Assembly (NCBI GenBank): GCA_022605955.1
Contig: JAKCOZ010000001.1
Span: 23,986,146-24,050,145 of the forward strand
Origin: Rallus limicola
Taxonomy: Eukaryota > Chordata > Aves > Gruiformes > Rallidae
DNA: 64,000 bases
Direction of reading: 5' to 3'
Made by a program: the position numbers and the translations under genes. Below are positions 26,101 to 37,973 of this stretch, piece after piece. The notes beneath the pieces are model-generated. The model was given only the letters and a program-made list of their open reading frames with translations, was not told the origin of the DNA and did not search any database. Position 1 is the stretch's first letter; each line of letters starts with the position of its first letter.

Positions 26101-28044
26101 AAAAGAGAAGGAGAATTAAGACTTTTTTTTTCAATTTAGTGTCAGAAACAAACCTGTCAAAACTGATTATTTCAAGTCAACCTCAAATGTATCTGTGAAC
26201 CCCAAGTAAAAAATTCTGTTGGTTGTTTGGTTGGGTTCTTTTTTGGGGGGTGGGGGACGGGACTGGTGAGGTTTTTTTACTGACTGGATGTCCTTGTTAC
26301 CTTTTATGTCTTAATTTTAAAAGAATTCTAAGTTTCATTCTAAGTTTTTCACAAAAGGAAAGATTTTGCCTCTCTTCAAATGTTCCTTTCTTCCTACCTG
26401 AAGCTACTAGGTAAAGCTGTTACGCTATTTGAATTAATAATAATTTCTGTTGACCCATTTCTGTGGGTCAGAATTGCTACATCACAGCCTTACCAGCTGA
26501 AAAGTACCCAGCAGAACCAAACAGGTTTTCATCTCAGAAAGACAAAAGGCAGTTCTTCCTGGGTTTGCTTTGAACCACTCCTGCAGTGGGACAAAACTAG
26601 TTGAATTCACTCCTTGATCATCCTATATATGCAGATAAATCTCTCTGGGGAGCAGGGCTGGGGTAATGCAGAAGGCCCTTTTCTCTTCTTTGTCAGATCA
26701 GCTCCCAAGGGTCATGAGTTGACAAGAATGAGTTGAAAGACACTGTAAGCTATCCTCAACAATACCTATCCATTAAAAAAATAAAACAAGCCAAAAAGCA
26801 GCGTAGCAGCATAACAGCAGTTGAAATTCAACCTTGTTCTCAGCCTTCAGTGTTGTGTTGGGCAGAAATGGGCCAAACTACAGAGTCCAGACATCAGTCA
26901 TCTGCCAAACCAGACAAATCCTTCTCCCAGCACGTTGTCTTTCTCAAGGGATCACATGTGTTGCATCTGTTGTACCTGGTGTGCATTTCTTTGGTTTTGA
27001 TATGACATTTGTTTCCCCAGCAACCAACTGGGAAATAACTATAGATAATATAAACTATGGAGGCAGGATTGCTTCTAAATGAAATGTTTTTTAAAAGTTT
27101 CCCCAAGGCTGTCAGAAAACTCTAATCATTTTAATGTTCTTGATTTCCTAAGGGGAGGAGTGACAAACAATTCCAACCTGCAAATCAAAATACAAAAGAG
27201 AATGAAAAATAAATTGAATTCAATCTATATAGACATGAACCACATTTTCAGATACAAGGCAGAATTCAAAGTCTCCAGTAAGATTCAGTTGCTTATTTCC
27301 CAGCTATTATGTTATTAAAGGTTATCCTATCACCTGAAGAGGTACTTTCATATTGAAACTGTAAATAAAATCATCACAGTTTACCCTAGGATACACAATT
27401 TCCAGAGCAAACAGACTACCAACAGTAATGATAGCTAGGGTGGCATTTATTTTCAAATACATTGGCAAAGCCTCATACTTCAGTCATAAGGATACTTCAA
27501 GAAATTATTGCCAATTTATTTATTACAGTAACATCCTAAGCATTCCCAAAGATTAGAAGAATCAATTACTTGAGCTACTTATTCCCAAATGCTGCACATA
27601 GAGATCTTCTTATCTGACTTCTACATAATATAATTCATATTACATCAGCCAATCATTCATGTAAGTACCACAGCTTGCATTTAACTACAAGTTTCCCTCC
27701 TAGGCGCATAGTTGCTGTTTGACAGTAATACACTGCCCCAAATACAGCTGGAGCCTGCCAAGGCCAGAAACAGCACCTACCTCTGCTAACAATGACACCT
27801 GACACAAACAAGTCTGCACTCCTGAACTTCACAATCTTTCCTCCTTGGAGAATTAAAAAAGAAAAGGTCCAAAGAGTACCTATGTCTCCCTATGAGAAAA
27901 TACTCAAGTCTACATATAAATTTATCCTTTCTGGGGACGGCATTCATTTAAATCATGTCTTAGAGAGGGATATTTTCTTGACTGGGAGCCTTAAATATTT
28001 CATGTGACAAAAAGTCTTCAGTGTAAACTTTTCCAGCGGTTCAT
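23105..28044. other. Unique AT-rich DNA, no gene recognised
   Basis: No exon is recognised. Minor features are a (CAAA)n stretch at 24868-24888 and purine-rich DNA near 25490-25512. A phrase at 24715-24740 resembles antisense CR1 (GTGATCCCTGGGGTACA) but is too short to call. The 146-codon frame on - at 25245-25685 has no recognisable domain. Confidence 0.5.
24868..24888 (+). repeat. Short (CAAA)n microsatellite
   Basis: About four to five units of AAAC/CAAA, perfect but short. Confidence 0.85.
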
Positions 28045-28165
28045 TATTCACATTATAAACTCACCGTGCTGTTAGATGCTGTGCAAACAGACACAGTGCC
28101 TGCCAGAAAGAAAGAGTGCTTTGATAAAAAGTAAACAATAGTGAAGGAGAGAAAGGTGGATAAAG
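28045..28165 (+). mobile_element. Ancient L2/L3-type LINE tail remnant
   Basis: The words GATGCTGTGCAAACAGACACAGT and GCCTGCC, followed by a purine-rich AAAGGTGGATAA-like segment, parallel the widely shared amniote motif GCGCTGTACAAACA...ACAGTCCCTGCCC...GAGCTT seen in old L2/L3/CR1-related tails. Similarity is patchy, as expected for a very old copy. It lies just upstream of a related remnant at 28440 on the same strand. Confidence 0.48.
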
Positions 28166-28239
28166 ATCATTGCATTAGCACTTGTTTGTTTATTTTGGCT
28201 ATTTCAGTTAAGCAATTCTATAGAACTTAATTAAATGTT

Positions 28240-28253
28240 AAAAAAAAAAAAAA
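28240..28253 (+). repeat. A14 homopolymer with A/C-rich flank
   Basis: Fourteen A residues are followed by AACCAAACCCC-type sequence to about 28282. This is simple low complexity between the two ancient repeat pieces. Confidence 0.8.
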
Positions 28254-28439
28254 CAACCAAACCCCACTCCCCAAAAAAAACTAGAATACCATTTGTCATT
28301 CTATCCATTAATATATGATTTCTGAGATATAGCAGGTTTTCATGAGGTATGTGGAAGCAGGGAGGATAATGGTGTATCATTCTGACATTTTATTATTCTG
28401 TCCATTTCCCAGTTCAATAAACTTCACAAAAAATATAAG

Positions 28440-28605
28440 CCTCAAAAGCTCCCTATGAAGTAGGGTAGCACTGTTATTCCAATTTTATGACAGGAAAATG
28501 AGACACAGTGGGTTAAAGTGAACAATACAGAGACTGCAGTCGCATTAATACGGTGTGCCTCGGCTTCAGAACGAAGCCCACCTAGGTCCTGCTCCTTTCT
28601 TTTAA
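28440..28605 (+). mobile_element. MIR/L2-like ancient repeat remnant
   Basis: The order CCCTATGAAGTAGGGTA, TTATTCCAATTTTATGA, GGAAAATGAGACACAGTGG, TTAAAGTGAAC closely parallels the well-known amniote motif CCCTATGAGGTAGGTA, TTATCCCCATTTTACAGA, GGAAACTGAGGCACAGAG, GTTAAGTGAC. Further on, CAGAACGAAGCCCACC and AGGTCCTGCTCC match the GAACCCAGGTCTCCTGACTCC part. This is an old SINE or LINE tail shared across amniotes. The exact family (MIR, L2 or L3) cannot be fixed by eye. Confidence 0.72.
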
Positions 28606-30514
28606 TAACATTACTGTGCTTGCTTTCTAAAGAGCCCTGAATATATTACAGAAATTGCCTTTCTTCTGTCACTGCATGGGTTGCCATAACGTGCTGAATG
28701 CAAACAGGGATGATTCTGGGGAACTGAATCTATAGCCATATCGTTCAGAGCTCAGGGATAGGGATGCTTGATGAATACGGGCTGTGAGGTATTTTCATCG
28801 TGTGATCTACGCGTTTGCCTTGCAGTACTTAATTCCTTCACAAAGATTAAATATGAGCAGAAAAACAGATGAGTGAGGCTTTTAACTTTTCTGCTCCTCA
28901 CCAGCTGTTCTTCCATTCCGCTGAGTTTTCACTTACTGAATTTCCTGATTGACTATGAAAATGTGGGAGGTGCTGAACATGGCACCACCTGAAAGCATGG
29001 AAGGGCGATAAAAAATAGGAAACTGAGAGACTGGCAGAGCTCACAGAAGGCACTCTCCGCTTCATAAGTTTTATTTGAATTATTATTACCCCAGCACTCT
29101 CAGTCAGCACCAGAATACAAAATTAGTACTATGGCTAATACAAAAAGCAGCTGGAGGGCAACGCTCTGTATTTTTCTTAGGATTTTGTGCTCAGCAAGGT
29201 TACAAAAGGGTTGTTCAGAAATAAAAAGCTTTATCTTCATCTTTGGGCTATTAAAAGACAGGGTCATTGGGATAATAATGAGAACTGGACTTGTGAGACT
29301 TTAGAAGATGCATTTTACCTTGTAGAATCAGAACAGATTTAAGAAAGAAAATTGTGACAGAAAATGTTAGTTTTGGAAAAAAGGGATGAATCCAATGAAT
29401 ACTAGCTATTCCTAAGGCAAGATATTTAGAAAAAGCCCCCAAACTGACTTCTTTCTTTTTTGTTTTTTTAATAAAAGGTCTATGTGCTTCTTGTGCAGTA
29501 AATCGAAGGGTTATTAGTTCTATTTTGGATCATAAGCACTACTCATCTCTTTCCTGTTTTAAAAAGGGCAATAGAGAAAGAAAGCAGTGTGAGCTTCATT
29601 TGTGACGTCACTACAAGGAGCAAATCCTCAGCTCATCCACTTGTTTGTGAGATGGACTAAGGAAAAATTACCCATAGGAAATCCTGCTCCAACACGCTAA
29701 GATTCAGAGTTTCACCAACAGAAGTGACCAGTAGAAGCTTTCTCAAGAGTCAGATGACCTGCAACCAGTTGGCCTTCCATGCACACCTTATTTGCCTCCC
29801 TAACCTAAGTAGTTTCTTCAGCTTCTTTGTTTGAACTGGTGCTCTCTTCTTCTGGCCCAAATTTACTGAAAGACTGTTGTAATTTCCTTGTGTCTAGCAC
29901 TTCACATAGCGTATAAGAGCCCTGAAAGATGGAAAATTAGCTAATAGTACTATTCTAGTGGAGTTGTTACAAGGCTGAATATGCAGTAGTGGGTCAATTG
30001 CTCACTGTGGGAAGTTTTGCATACAAGCAAGCACAACTACACAAAGGCATTTTTGTTTACTCCCTGCCCTTGGTTCAGCAAATTTTTCAGACTAAATAAG
30101 AATAAAAGTAGAAGAGGAAAGAAAAGCACAGAAGTGATTTCTTGTGACAACTTAATACTATCTGCCTGGAGCAGGACCACAATGTACATTGTGCCCTGTC
30201 CGCTCAGACATGCTACGATACAGAATGAATGAAGTTAATTAAATTTTGACTCTTGTACCGTGTGCTATCAAGGTGCACACACTAATTGAAGCAAGAACCA
30301 TTTCTGGTATTCCCAAACAGCAGAGTGAGTGTGCATCATTCATTGACTCTCCAGTTTCAGTTCTTATTACTGTATCTCAAGGTTTGCTATAAAGGCCATC
30401 TATCATAAAACTTGAATGTTTACTGGATGCACATATGTAAGGTAAACTACATCAGCCTCAATTTAATCCAGATTCCAGGGACATACCAGCTCTTCCTTTT
30501 GCAGTTTATGGCTT
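28606..30514. other. Unique DNA, possible conserved noncoding segment
   Basis: No exon is recognised. The first 500 bases (to about 29100) contain more CpG dinucleotides than neighbouring DNA (for example ATACGGGC, CATCGTGTG, CTACGCG) and look non-repetitive. That is weak evidence for constraint. The rest is ordinary AT-rich DNA. Confidence 0.4.
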
Positions 30515-30630
30515 CTTTATGAAGGAGATTGAAGGGGCAGGTGCTGGTCTCTCTTTGGTGACCAGTGATAGAACCCAAGGGAATGGCATGAAGCTGTGAG
30601 AGGGAAGTTTAGATTGGATAGCAGGAAGAG
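30515..30630 (+). mobile_element. CR1 fragment, 3'-interrupted
   Basis: Sequence from GAAGGGGCAGGTGCTGGTCT through GGTGACCAGTGATAGAACCC to GATTGGATAGCAGGAAGAG is internal CR1 (upstream of the 3' UTR). It stops abruptly at GGAAGAG, exactly where the next CR1 copy begins. It repeats the same CR1 segment that occurs again at about 30703-30785. It could be the first half of a template-switch dimer, or an older copy cut by insertion or deletion. Confidence 0.8.
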
Positions 30631-30985
30631 GTGATGGGGAGCAAGATGTTGAATGAAGCTTTTATAACTCTCCCCAGAAGACAAATGGAAAGGCTAAAAC
30701 CTATCTCTCTTTGGTGACCAGTGACAGAACCCAAGGGAACGCCATGAAGCTGCACCAGGGGAGGTTTAGGTTGGATGTTAGGAAGAAGTTCTTTACTGAG
30801 AGGGTGGTCAGGCACTGGAACAGGCTCCCCAGGGAAGTGGTCACAGCACCGAGCTTGACTGAGCTCAAGAAGCGTCTGGACGATGCGCTCAGTGCCCTGC
30901 TCTGACTTGGCTGGCCCTGCGTGGAGTCAGGAGTTGGAGTGATGATCCTTATGGGTCCCTTCCAACACAGGATGTTCTATTATTC
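30631..30985 (+). mobile_element. CR1-tailed copy A with atypical head
   Basis: The first ~72 bases (GTGATGGGGAGC to AAAACCTAT) do not look like the usual CR1 sequence upstream of this point. From CTCTCTTTGGTGACCAGTG onward it is standard CR1 ORF2 3' end: GGAAGAAGTTCTTTACTGAG, CACTGGAACAGGCTCCCC, then the 3' UTR and a degenerate tail (GATGTTCTATTATTCC). The ORF2 remnant reads in the frame 30711-30905 with FTERVV and WNRLPREVV words. It is about 97% identical to the inverted copy at 37974-38335. Confidence 0.9.
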
Positions 30986-32867
30986 CTTTCTCTAGCTAGA
31001 AGAAACCTTCTTGAAGCATTTATCAATCTAAAATATGTCTCCATTAAATTAGGAAATCTTTGTCAGGAAGTGGGAGCTGATACCAAGGTCTTTGAATTGG
31101 TCAGCAAGGAATTTAACACATTTTTGAAGCTTCAGACACAACAGAGTCTGTGCAGTCTAATATTAAAACACATCATTTTCATCCTTGGGGCAGGAAAACA
31201 TAATGGGAACCCTTCTCAAACAGGAACTTCCCACATTACATGCACATTCTTGTGTGCCTTGCTCAGTGCTGTAACATTACAGAGAAGCTTTTTCCATAGC
31301 TACATTAATTCTTAGCATTTCTTAGAATAAACTGCTCTTCATAAAATTTGGAAGGATCAAAATGATGAGGTAGATTTTCAACACCATGCAAGTTATTTCC
31401 TAAATGCTTATAATTACGTATTTTTGGGGAGTGGGGGAAGGTGGGGAGTAGAAAGGAATAATTAGACTATGACAAATTATTCATCAGTAACTCCCCACGC
31501 TAATGAGACATTTCACCAGGCAGTTAATTATACCAGAATGATTAGTGCATCCATACTTATGCTGACACATCTGTAACATGAAAATCAGATTGTTCAGAAA
31601 AATCTGATGCTGTTACTAGACTTCACCAAATTAACTTAGTGTCTCAAAAACATTTCCACGTCTCATCTAAGGGATTTGCACAGCTTAGGTTAATTTGAGA
31701 TAAGTTTATTCTTTAAAACTTGTTTAATTTTCCACATCTAGCTTCTAAGGGATATTTTTTGCATTTTTTATTATTTTTGATAAATGATGTAACTCTGAAA
31801 AGTAGTCACTTCCTTACCCTTAATCACAGCAGAAAGTAGGTTACTGCTCTGCATCCCGTAAAACACAAGAATAACTTAATTAAAGGTTTGGTATTTGACA
31901 TAGCTCAGTGACAGTTTTGTACATCACTGGAGTTGGATTTAGTATTAAGTCTTCCAAAGGATGTTGCAACAGCTGAGATAAGGATTACAAACTGAATGCC
32001 TTGGGTCAAACTAATACTTCTGATTTCTTTTCAGTATCATCCATCACTAATATATTTACCCAGAGACCGTCTCTCAGATCCATATGGAACTTCGAGGACA
32101 TGATTACCAAATTTTGCTTTTCTCCTCTGTGGAGTCCTTACTAAAATAACCACAGATGTGAAGGAGGCTTCTGGTGACTTCTGCAAGGTGTAACCTGAAC
32201 AACTCTTAATCTGTTAATGCTCTCTTTCTCCAGTGACAATCACTGCTGGTGTAAGGGGGTCCTTTTTGAACCTCATGACTCAACTGGAAGGCTCCCCTTC
32301 AGCCACACATCAGACTCTTACCCTTTATATGACAGACTCGTTTTTACTTCCCTGTCTAAAGTTAGCAGAGATCAAAGGCAATGTCTTTGGAGTGAGCCTG
32401 ACATGACCGTAACAATTCAGAATCAGCCTAAGGCCTCTCCCTAACTCTAAACCCCTGCTAGCATCTGAATTAATACTTCATGGACTGTCCTGAACGTGAG
32501 TTTTTTCATCTTACACTACTTAGAATTTGGCACTGAGTACACATCAGAAGAGATCCACTCCCTTTCCTTGGCCAAAATCCATGTGTGTATCAGCAGCAAC
32601 ACCACCACCACAACCTCTTCTTTCCCATCCTATTGTACAGGATGGAAAATCCACAAATACACAAAGATGTATTGGTAGGTGAATTGGGTGGCTGCAGAGG
32701 GGCTGTATGGCTGGTGTGAGGCAGAGGAGTCCATTACATTGGAATCAAGAGGTGTTTTGAGAAGTCATCTGCATTGTTTTTATAAATCTCTTCAGAGTGT
32801 TATAATTCACCCAGGTCCATAATTCGTGGATTGCAGGTGAAGTGAACAAATGACTATTGTTTCTTTA

Positions 32868-32893
32868 GCTGCAGTTAATGGCTGCAGTTAATT
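32868..32893. repeat. 13-bp tandem duplication
   Basis: GCTGCAGTTAATG (32868-32880) is followed directly by GCTGCAGTTAATT (32881-32893). Each half contains a PstI-type palindrome and a TTAAT core. Confidence 0.85.
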
Positions 32894-35868
32894 GCTTGTG
32901 ATATTATGTTGGTGGCAGGGACAGGAACTGCAATTAGTTTTACTGAAAGAAGAAAAGGTCTGAGGTAACAGAAGTTGGGAGCACCAATGATAATTAATTC
33001 CACAGAATTATGCTATTATGGATCCTGTGGTTTGAAATACAATGGATTAGGGATAGTGCTTTAGAAGGCCTCAAAAGCTTTTCCACAATAATGTTTTGGC
33101 TGGGAGCAAGTTATCACATAGAGAGAAAGAAAATGTGCATATCATAAAGCACCTCAAGCAGGGCTTTTTGTATTGCAACTGTACTATACTCTGGGAAGTC
33201 AGGGAAGAAAGGGGCCAATGTCCCATGTCTTTTACAGCTCAATGTTACATACACATGGTTTCAAAAGGCAGAGTCCAAATAAAGGCTGCCCACAAGTCCC
33301 AGGTGTTCCTTGGTACAAGCATATCTGTCAGGTTAACCAGATGTAGGATCTTTCCTAAAAGCAAATTCCTCAGGGTTGCGTGTTTCATGAGGCCAAGCAC
33401 AAGCTGCCTTCACTGCAGTAGGTATGCTTGAACCAGTCCTGTGGGAAAGCATGGCCCCAGCCTTTCCTGCAGTCAACCCCCTAGGCATGCCTGAAGCCTG
33501 CCTAAAATGCCTAATTAAGCATGGCCTTGCTCATATTTCATACGAAGATCTTGGATTTGAGTGTAAGCTCAGGTCTACACTAGAAGCAGAACACAGCTAA
33601 TGTTGGTCCTCTCCAGAGCATGGCCAGCAGCAGAGGGTGATATTTATAGCCCCTTAGAAGATCCCATCTTTTGAAGATTCAAGTTGAGCACTGGCATGTG
33701 ATGCTATCCCTGCACAGAAAGAGAGGCCAATGACTTTATTCATCCTTTCAAGTCCTGGTAAACAGAAAACCAAACAGAAATCTTAAATGCAATAAATCCC
33801 TAAAAAGGACAACCCTCTTTCTAACTGTTTTTTTCAGGAAAATTCCAGTGACCCCTTTTGGCTTCTATTATCCTGCTATATATTGCAAAAATACCTGGGA
33901 GCAATAGTAATAGTGATAATGACCATTTATCTAAAACTAGTAGATGGGTTTTTTATCTTCTCTGCTATTTTCACAGGGTGGAAACCTGAGAGTCTTCTGT
34001 ATTCTGGCATGAGAGGGGAGATAGGAGAAATAGATTACCTTGAAAGACCAGGCTACTATGTAGTAGCAGCACAGGCATCTTCAGAATTTTGGGAGAGAGT
34101 TGCACCATCCACACAACACCTGGAGCAGGCCCTGGCTCTGTGGAGCAGTGTAGTTATGTGAGACTTAGGATTTTTTTCAAGCAGCTTTTTTGTCATAGAA
34201 AATGTTAGAGGGCTGTCCACATACAGCTGAAGTCCCTGACCTTCACCTGTGTCATACAGTATCACAGAGAAGATCATTCATTTCATCATTTTCATAATGA
34301 GCTGCTGCCTAGAGGTAAAGCTGGCAGAATTTGTCTCCTAATTCACCAAGAAAAGGTATATTTTCTCAAAAAGACCTTTCTACCTTTCCCTTGGTCAATG
34401 TAATAACATCTGTGTGTTGGGTTGTGTAACATGGAGCACAGTAGCACCCTGACCACATGACAGATCATTCAGTTTTGGCATGGAGTAAGGATCTCAGTCA
34501 CTTTCAAGAGCTACTTTTCAGGGCTTCAGAAAGTGGTCAGCTGTGCCTGGCATTTGACATTGCAGCACAGAAGAGAAGCTACTGCTTCTCTGAGGGACCC
34601 TCACAGGAATGCTCAAGAGGCTTCATCAGGTGCCACATGGGCAGCAGTAGCCCAGGACATGTGCATGCCCCTTCGCATTGAGGCAACCCCAGTGTCAGTG
34701 GCAGAGCACCCAGTCTTCCTACAGGGGCTAGGACTGCATTCTGAAACTAAATTTTCTAAGTGAATTTTGGTTGAGCTGCTTTGGTGTAGATAGGATCGAA
34801 ATGGATCAGAAGCCAGGAGGAAACTGTAGGGAGATAAGACTAGAAAGAGAAATATCTTTATTTCTTTATTTTAAACCTGAGTGTTAGTATTGCCTGCTTA
34901 ATGTGAAAATATAAATCAGTCTAGATAGGAACAAAATCAAATATGGGAGCTTTAGCAATGTAATGGAGAAAACTTAATCCTCAAGCTAACCTTACTTTGT
35001 CATAAGTGAGCTATATTGTATTTTGAGTTTACAATGAACAGGGATTATCCTCCAAAATAAATAATAAACTAGCATCCTGTATCTATAGCAAAAGTTAGAG
35101 TCTTAAGATATAAATTGGGAACAATGACCTTGACTCTTCTTGCATACAGGTGCAGACCAAAAAAAAAAAAGCCAACATAAAACAGTTAATAAAGTTAGTG
35201 CTACAAAAGATAGAGTAAGAAAGAAGATAATCAGAGATGTGGTGCTTTCTACTTCTCTTTCAGATATTACACCAACTTTTCTTCTCTCCTTGTCTTTCCC
35301 TAGTTAACATCCTTAATTTGCATGCAGAGCCAGGTTCATGATAAAAACCCTCCATCAGATCCACAGAGTATACTGCCAGCCTCAGCCAGGGAAATGGATT
35401 GAAGGATTCAATAAGACCACAGTGTGTTTAAATCCCTGCAAAAGGGAGAGAAAGAAAAGCTGATAAAACAAAATAATGACCACATCCCTCCTGTTAGGTA
35501 ACAGTTACCCTAGGGCTCAAACACTTCTATCTAGAATATAAATGCCAGGCAAGCACAATACCTTCAAGGATGTTTTTGCAATCGTAATGAAAATACTAAA
35601 AGCAGAGTTTCCCTATTTTTGTTGTCACACACAAATTTTCATCATGTATGGGGGAAAAATCAAATAATTCCATTTGGTGACTGAAAATAACTGATTTACT
35701 GCAACTTAAATTATTGTCCTTCAGGTGAGTGCTGGTAATTCAACACGTTCGTACTCAAAGCGATATTTTTTTAATCAGTTCTCAGCTTTCAGTCAAGCTG
35801 TCGGTCTGGGATTTGCAGGAAATACCAGTTTTTTCTTTCTGCCATTCACTTCCAAAAATTTCCTTAAC

Positions 35869-35885
35869 TTTTTTTTTTTTTTTTT
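35869..35885 (+). repeat. T17 homopolymer
   Basis: Seventeen T residues are followed by AACAGGT, so it superficially resembles a polypyrimidine tract plus splice acceptor. No exon downstream is recognisable. Confidence 0.8.
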
Positions 35886-36699
35886 AACAGGTATACTGCA
35901 AATTCCAACACATAGTGAAATCAACCATTTAAAACAATGTCAATGTTAACAAGATGATCCATTTCATCCTCTTATAGAAGCTAATGAACAATTGTGAATT
36001 TATTGTGATGGAAAGACAGTGTCTGCTTGCAATTAGACTGATGAGCAGAGTTATTCTCATGAGTGGGTACTTTAAAGTAATTATTTTCCTTCATTCTTGG
36101 AAAGAAAAAAAAATAAAAAGGTTATATCGATGCACAACTGAGATTTGATTGCTTAGCATCTGAAAACACATTCTCAAAAGGATATTTCTAATTATTGTCT
36201 TATAAGAGATTTAACTACTGCTTGCGAGAGGTTGAAGTTGCCTTTTTGGAGCTTAAAATCGGAACTGAGTTTTAAGTAATTGTAACATTGTATAGCATTT
36301 GCAAGATCACATACATTTATCCATAACTGTCAAAATGCAGGAGCAGTCTCACTCAGCCCTGTGGAATTTTTGTTCCTTTCCAACATCCACAGCTCTAGGT
36401 CTATTTCACCTCAGGCAGCTTTCTCCCACCCATAGCCACTAACCTTGATCCTTTAATTCAATTTTTATTTGACTTCTGGCATATGTGATGGACCCTTAGT
36501 AGTTTTCTTAATGATGCTTCATAAGATGACAGCATCAAATATGCTTCACTTTTCTGAGCTTTCAGTACTTTCCTGACCTTCAGGTGTCCTTTTAATAAAG
36601 CTTTCTGCAACATCTTAGCAGGTGCCATCCTGTGTCCTTTAAAGAACAGCCTTTCTAGCAGTATTTTAGTTATAGAGGTGAAGAATAGGCTACTCCAGC

Positions 36700-36990
36700 C
36701 ACCCTGTGCTATCTCTTAATTATTATTTTACAGGATTTTATTTTGTAGCTCTGGTGATCACAGCTCACATTTCAGACAGATATAGAAAGATTTTAAAAGT
36801 CAAATACTTGCAGACTTCTTCATATCCACTCTACTCTTCAGTGTGCTGTTTCATAGATGGTGTTATCTGCAAAGAGTTTAGCATCCTTATGTACCATCAT
36901 AAAGGTCTGCCATTTTCCCATGATGTATTTGAAATGCTAAACAACATTCCTGTGGCAAAATAAGGAAGGACCCTTGCTGATATGACCCGC
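36700..36990 (-). mobile_element. Possible very old CR1/L3-type LINE remnant
   Basis: Phrases such as GGTGTTATCTGCAAAGAGTTTA, AATGCTAAACAACATTCC and GGACCCTTGCTGATATGACCCGC resemble the antisense of CR1/L3 reverse-transcriptase sequence (usually GTCATCTGCAAACTT, ATGTTAAACAACACTGG, GGACCCTTGGGGGACACCGC). They are in the right order and at about the right spacing. Divergence is high and no clean reading frame remains, so this is tentative. Confidence 0.38.
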
Positions 36991-37921
36991 TTTCTTACTT
37001 TCAATATGTCAGCTACCTTTCTGAGAGTGACTCTACTTCACAGAGAATGAAAATTTATTCCTTTTTATACAAGTGTTTCATTGGTTTGTTTCCTTGCTAA
37101 GGTAAAAGAACGCAATATTTTCCCCTTCAGTGAACGTAGAGCTTACTAGCTTTGCTAGACCTTCTTTAGTCTGCCCAGAATGATTCCTTTCTATACAGCT
37201 TTTCTTTTGTCTCAACTTTACAAGAACAGAAAATATCCTAAGTTCTGAATGTAGGATGGGTTGGGATCTTTTGGACTCTTCTTTTGCCTTGAACAATTCC
37301 ATTGTTTTAATTCTAGGAAAATACTTCTTTGATTAAACCATATTTTAATGCCCCACTTGTGGTTGTTTTTTCTTTTCATGTCTGCTCTGTTATATATTGG
37401 TCTAGCCCAAATGCTTTGGTGTTCACATGTTTTTTATTCACTGGAACTCTAAGTTTCCATTCTCCCTTCCACAATGATTAACTGTCTATCATAGCCCCAA
37501 ATTTGGCAGCTTTATCCATACAACACACACAGTCAGGCATACAGAACAGAATGTCATAAAGTGCTTTCATTATCAACCTCCAATAAAAAATGTTTTGGCC
37601 TGAAGACTTCTTTTGGTTAAGCAAATTCTGATTTCTTATGAAGACTTAGCTCCTAAAAGGTAGAAATCTTGTGAGATATTTACTCTCCTTTCAAAGTATA
37701 GTGTCTTAGCAGAAGCTCTGTTAAAAGTGTCAAATACGCAAACCTTGGGTGTGATCTGCTGATTTCAGGTAATTTTCATGCTCTCACATTGCTCTCACGT
37801 TTTATATCTACAAAGATTATAGTACTCAAATGTCAATACTATGATTTCACCTTTAACGAACTCTTCCTAATTTAAAAGAAAGATGCTTAAGAACAAAAAA
37901 TCCCTGTGTTTTCTGATTTAC

Positions 37922-37934
37922 TTTTTTTTTTTTT
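37922..37934 (+). repeat. T13 homopolymer
   Basis: A 13-base T run about 40 bases before the tail of the inverted CR1 copy. It is not part of that element. Confidence 0.8.
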
Positions 37935-37973
37935 CTTGAGTGTTATTACTAACAGTCTGAGACTGAAACAGTG

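Larger units (their letters stand above)
30986..37973. other. Unique AT-rich DNA, no gene recognised
   Basis: No exon or RNA gene is recognised. Contents: a homeobox-motif-rich AT segment (31440-31720), a 13-bp tandem repeat (32868-32893), A12 at 35159-35170, T17 at 35869-35885, and a possible old antisense LINE remnant (36700-36990). Open frames at 32217-32444, 33096-33431 and 34457-34763 are somewhat less AT-rich but unrecognised. Confidence 0.5.

Noticed and set aside
30609..30905. Small frames on both strands over the 30.6-kb CR1 copy
   Set aside because: They are pieces of CR1 ORF2 or its antisense, and the same frames recur in the copy at 38 kb.
35869..35892. T17-AACAG as a splice acceptor
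   Set aside because: The downstream frame is short and unrecognised. A T homopolymer followed by AACAG is expected by chance in such DNA.
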